A stretch of 64,000 nucleotides of DNA from Spirodela intermedia (Eukaryota > Streptophyta > Magnoliopsida > Alismatales > Araceae). The notes beneath the pieces are model-generated. The model saw only the letters and a program-made list of their open reading frames with translations, had not been told where the DNA came from and did not search any database. The position numbers and the translations under genes were made by a program. Below are positions 60,601-64,000 of the stretch, piece after piece. The first letter of the stretch is position 1, and every line of letters starts with the position of its first letter. The DNA lies in assembly GCA_902729315.2 (NCBI GenBank), contig LR746279.1, positions 2,446,501 to 2,510,500 on the forward strand, given 5' to 3'.

Positions 60601-63600
60601 AATATATTCAGCTGTTGGAATGCACACTCTTTTGTTAGTCCACTTTAATAGAAAGGAAAGTAACATTTTTTTTGGAAAGTGGATAATACCACATAAATTA
60701 AATTCAAAGAGATAAAGAAAGCATGCGGCCTCCATGTATAAAGAGAAGATCTAGGGTTTTTTTCCTTCTGAAAATGGAGACAGTGGCCACGTAAACGACT
60801 TGAGTCAACAAAAATTGAGCATACCATGTAAAAATGAATCCAACAAAAAATGTCGGTACACAAGGGTTACGATTGCCAAAAAATTAGTAGGAATGGAAAA
60901 ACCTTGCTGGGCTCATTGGTACATATGGATTCCATGCACGATCACGCATAGGTGTTCTCATGCCATCATGAATGGGTGTTGCTGCAGTAAAATTGGCATT
61001 GAAAAAATATCAAATAAGAAACAGGATAAAATCAAAGCCATTTATCCGATGTCTTGAAGACATGAAATTACAAATTCTAAATGCACTTTTGACAAAAAAA
61101 TCTAATATCAAGGATCACAGACCTCCAGGATCTCTCATCGGAGTCATGTATGGGTGAAGAGGAGTTCGGGATGGATGCAAGGGTGTCTCACTGCCCATTC
61201 CATATCGAGGTGTTTCACTGCCAAACAGAGAATCAGATCAAAAAAGAAAAATCCCTACTCCACAGTTTTATAAGAATAGGATACAATAAACGGATACCGG
61301 TACGGCGTCGCCATGCTTGAGGTGTCAGCAATCTGATCTCGCTTCACTACAGATTGAGAAGAACACTGCTGTCAATCCTACAAAGATTAATGAAAAGCTC
61401 ACGTTAAAAAAAGGTCTACCTGTTACTATCTTCATCTGTGAATCCAGTTCAACCCTAACAAGTTCCCCGGTGACTTCAGTGACACGACCTCGATAGCCTT
61501 TAAAGGGACCTAAACGAATTTTGATACACTTGCCAACCATAGAGTCATGTCCCCTTCCTCCTCTACCCCGTCCACCAGCTGCATCATTTATTTATATCAG
61601 TTAACACTGGATTATTTTCAAAAAAAGCATCCATGCCACAGTTGAACATGAAAAAAAAAAATGAGACTTTCAAACAAAGAAAGAAATGTAAAACATACAG
61701 TCTATTGGAGGCCTTCCTCTAGGTAGTCTCATTGGCGATTGGAGGAAGTCGGATGATCTTAAACCACCAAATCTCGAATCCATGGAATCCTATTAAAATA
61801 TAACAGATTGGTCATACTCACAAAAAAGAAAAATTTTAAGGAACAAAGTGCAAGCCCCACATCAAGAAACGTACGCTTCTATCACGACTCCCAAGGGATC
61901 CGCCAACTACTATACATGATTGGGCTTTGGCACAAATAAAGCCTGCATGTTCAAGGTGATGACGATCATGGATGAACAGGATCCCTCGGTGGATGTGTTC
62001 AACCGGACCTTGCTTTCCCTAAATAGAATTAAACAAATAATAATTGCAAAAGTGAACATAAAATAGAAAAGAGAAGAACGAAGCAGCAATAATGAGGAAT
62101 ATCACCTTCGAGGGTCCTTCAAGAACTCTAACAATATCTTTCATTGAGACTGTATTTCGATACCTGTCTTGGGCATTTGTTCTTCTGTCAATCTTGTTCT
62201 TTATTTCCCTCAATTTAACAAGTACAACCTCAGGTTTATCAGGAATTCCTTTCAACACCTGAAAATAAGCGCCTGAAGTTAGACAGTGCAACACCACAAG
62301 CAATAATATGTCACACTAATTATTTCCAGCGTACCTGGAATGCTTCCTTTTCCACACGTATGATCACACCAAAAGACATGTTGCTGGAAAATATTTAATT
62401 AATTAGAAAAAATTAAACAACAAGGAAAGTTTGATGTTTTTTATTGAAAAAAATGTTGAAGTGGTGCACAAAATGGATGTAAATTATTTGCCGGCCATTA
62501 ATCATAAAAAGATAAAAGAGATAATAAAAATCATAAATTATCAAGTTGACAGAAACCATGAACATAAAAGGTGTAATTAATAAATGAAGATGGATTGTCT
62601 CAGCGCAACCAAGTTAGAAAAACATAAGTCTATGGTCTTACTCAAGCAACACAAGATCATGCAACTCATAGTCACCAATCTTTGTAACCCCAGAAGTAAC
62701 CTCAGAACTCTCCACCACATTGTCAGCAAAGACACGTATCTGAGCATCAAAAAACATCCACAAAACATGTCATGATAATCCAACCACAGCATCAAGTCAA
62801 GTCATTATGTTGTTCATGTCTAAATAAGCTTACGTGCTCTTTTGTGGTATCAGATAACATTATCAAAACATGGCTTTCAACCTTCACCACCATGCCTGTA
62901 GTGCCTTCCTGGATCCCAGATATGACCTTCACATGATCACCTGGTTTGAAGTACTTGCAGAGTTCTTTTTCATTAAAAGCCAGTGTTTTCTGATAAATGC
63001 AAAGAAAATGGTCAAATTCTTGCAGCAAACGTTATGAGTATTAGTGATATGCAGCTTAAAAGCCAAACAAAATAATAAGTGACTACCGGAAGACCGGCCA
63101 TCTTTGGCCTTATATGGACATTCTCTTCCTCGACTTTCTCAACCCATCCCATCAAATTCTTCAGATCACCTCGAACAACAATGACCGCATCACCTTTCAT
63201 GAAATGGCCTTTCTTTCTATTTGAGAACAATGTCGACAGACTAGCTAGATCTCCATCTGCATCATCGCCAGGCTTCCGAAATTTCTCAAGCTCATCAAAA
63301 GTTGGTTGAATGTTTTGAGAGCTAATTGATTTCATGGAAACTGACTTATATAAAAATCCATCTTTGAAAGCCATGTTGTCAACCATTTCGAAGTACTCCC
63401 CTGTGTTGCTATCTCGTCTTCGCTCAACACGTATATGCATCTCCCTGAAAAAATAACAATCAGGTTAAATAAACCCATTTGCTAAATAACCAGGTAAAAT
63501 GATTGCAAAATCGTCGTAAGAGAAGGTTAAAAGGTAACCTGGCCTCATCAGTGTTGAAAAACCTTGGTGGAGGAAGAAAGGTTCTCTTTTTCCCGACATC

Positions 63601-63892
63601 CCTACCTTCCTGCCATTCACAGTGTCAAAGGAGCATTCAGCAGAGATCACCAGAAAAAAAGGAAGATAAACTGTGAAAACTTGGTGAAGCGAAATTCAGA
63701 AAAAGATTTAAATTCAGAAACGAAGTCGCATATAAATAGCACCCAATATACTGGTGCTTCCATGTTAAACTAAAATAAATAATATGATAGACACAAAGAG
63801 ACATTTACCAATTTGTTAGCAATCGTCTGTAGATCGATCCTTGGAATCAGCTTAACCGTAACCCTCTGCCTAACATTATCAACATCCACAAC
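57685..63892 (-). CDS. SPT5: Transcription elongation factor SPT5, C-terminal part (5' end outside window)
   Basis: Eighteen minus-strand exons, ends in order: 63892-63809, 63609-63539, 63444-63087, 62989-62834, 62739-62642, 62383-62335, 62258-62106, 62018-61875, 61789-61699, 61578-61420, 61346-61298, 61217-61123, 60981-60903, 60157-60103, 59982-59865, 59783-59640, 58192-58095 and 57918-57685. All are GT-AG with consistent phase, giving 744 residues before the stop. KOW modules are visible (VVDVDNVRQRVTVKLIPRID; KGHFMKGDAVIVVRGDLKNL; FKPGDHVKVISGIQEGTTGM; VGKCIKIRLGPFKGYRGRV; the last one at the C terminus). Between the fourth and fifth lies the Thr-Pro-rich C-terminal region (MATPYR, TPLHPYMTP, TPMRDRAWNPY, PGTPGGQPMTP). 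SPT5 with SPT4 forms DSIF, a processivity clamp of RNA polymerase II; the TP repeats are the P-TEFb target. The acidic N terminus and NGN domain lie right of 64000. Confidence 0.96.
58193..59639 (-). other. Intron of SPT5
   Basis: Largest SPT5 intron in the window (1.45 kb), between the TP-rich region and the last KOW exons. No gene seen inside. Confidence 0.6.
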
Positions 63893-64000
63893 CTGCAACA
63901 AGGTGGAAAGGGACTAGAGGGTCAACAGAAAGTAAAAATTATACACTACAAGCCACATAAAATGACAGGTAACCATTTAAACTAACACCTGATTGTTGAA

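Overview
The window is nuclear DNA from a flowering plant. Many introns separate short coding exons that encode plant-type proteins: a plant V-ATPase B subunit, a type II PI4-kinase gamma, a BIM-type bHLH factor and a GT106 O-fucosyltransferase. A decayed Ty3/gypsy LTR retrotransposon is present, and (GA)n/(CT)n microsatellites are everywhere. I cannot name the species from sequence alone.

Layout. 0-2.1 kb (+): 3' part of a gar2-like plant-specific gene ending in a Cys-rich tail. 2.5-3.2 kb: tandem minisatellite with GA tracts. 4.2-15.9 kb (+): an 11-exon S9A prolyl-oligopeptidase-family gene. 15.95-20.85 kb (-): LTR retrotransposon with recognisable LTRs and an almost perfect 5-bp target duplication. 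21.8-22.6 kb: CT-rich minisatellite. 24.2-26.9 kb (+): 8-exon O-fucosyltransferase-like gene. 27.2-29.4 kb: GT/GA microsatellites and a 125-bp tandem repeat. 29.6-35.3 kb (-): BIM1/BIM2-like bHLH gene, with one extra base in exon 4. 36.3-41.7 kb: a 2.7-kb tandem segmental duplication carrying four related minus-strand TATA-driven loci. Two of these (A1, A2) keep intact 65- and 61-codon ORFs and two (B1, B2) look decayed. 42.0-45.6 kb (+): PI4-kinase gamma gene with an intron and short uORFs in its leader. 46-47.6 kb: GA tracts and an AT-rich tandem repeat. 47.7-55.6 kb (-): V-ATPase subunit B, 14 exons. 56-57.7 kb: GA-rich DNA and two small repeat arrays. 57.7 kb to the right edge (-): the 3' 18 exons of transcription elongation factor SPT5, truncated by the window edge.

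The genes do not form a pathway; this is ordinary plant gene order with independent housekeeping and regulatory genes. The items most worth a second look are two successive introns of the peptidase gene that lack GT (or GC) donors, the frameshift in the BIM-like gene, the duplicated family of unrecognised small proteins, and a minisatellite family that occurs both at 2.5 kb and at 56.3 kb.

Exon boundaries were set by hand from GT-AG sites, reading phase and family conservation. Every multi-exon model keeps phase throughout except at the places flagged.
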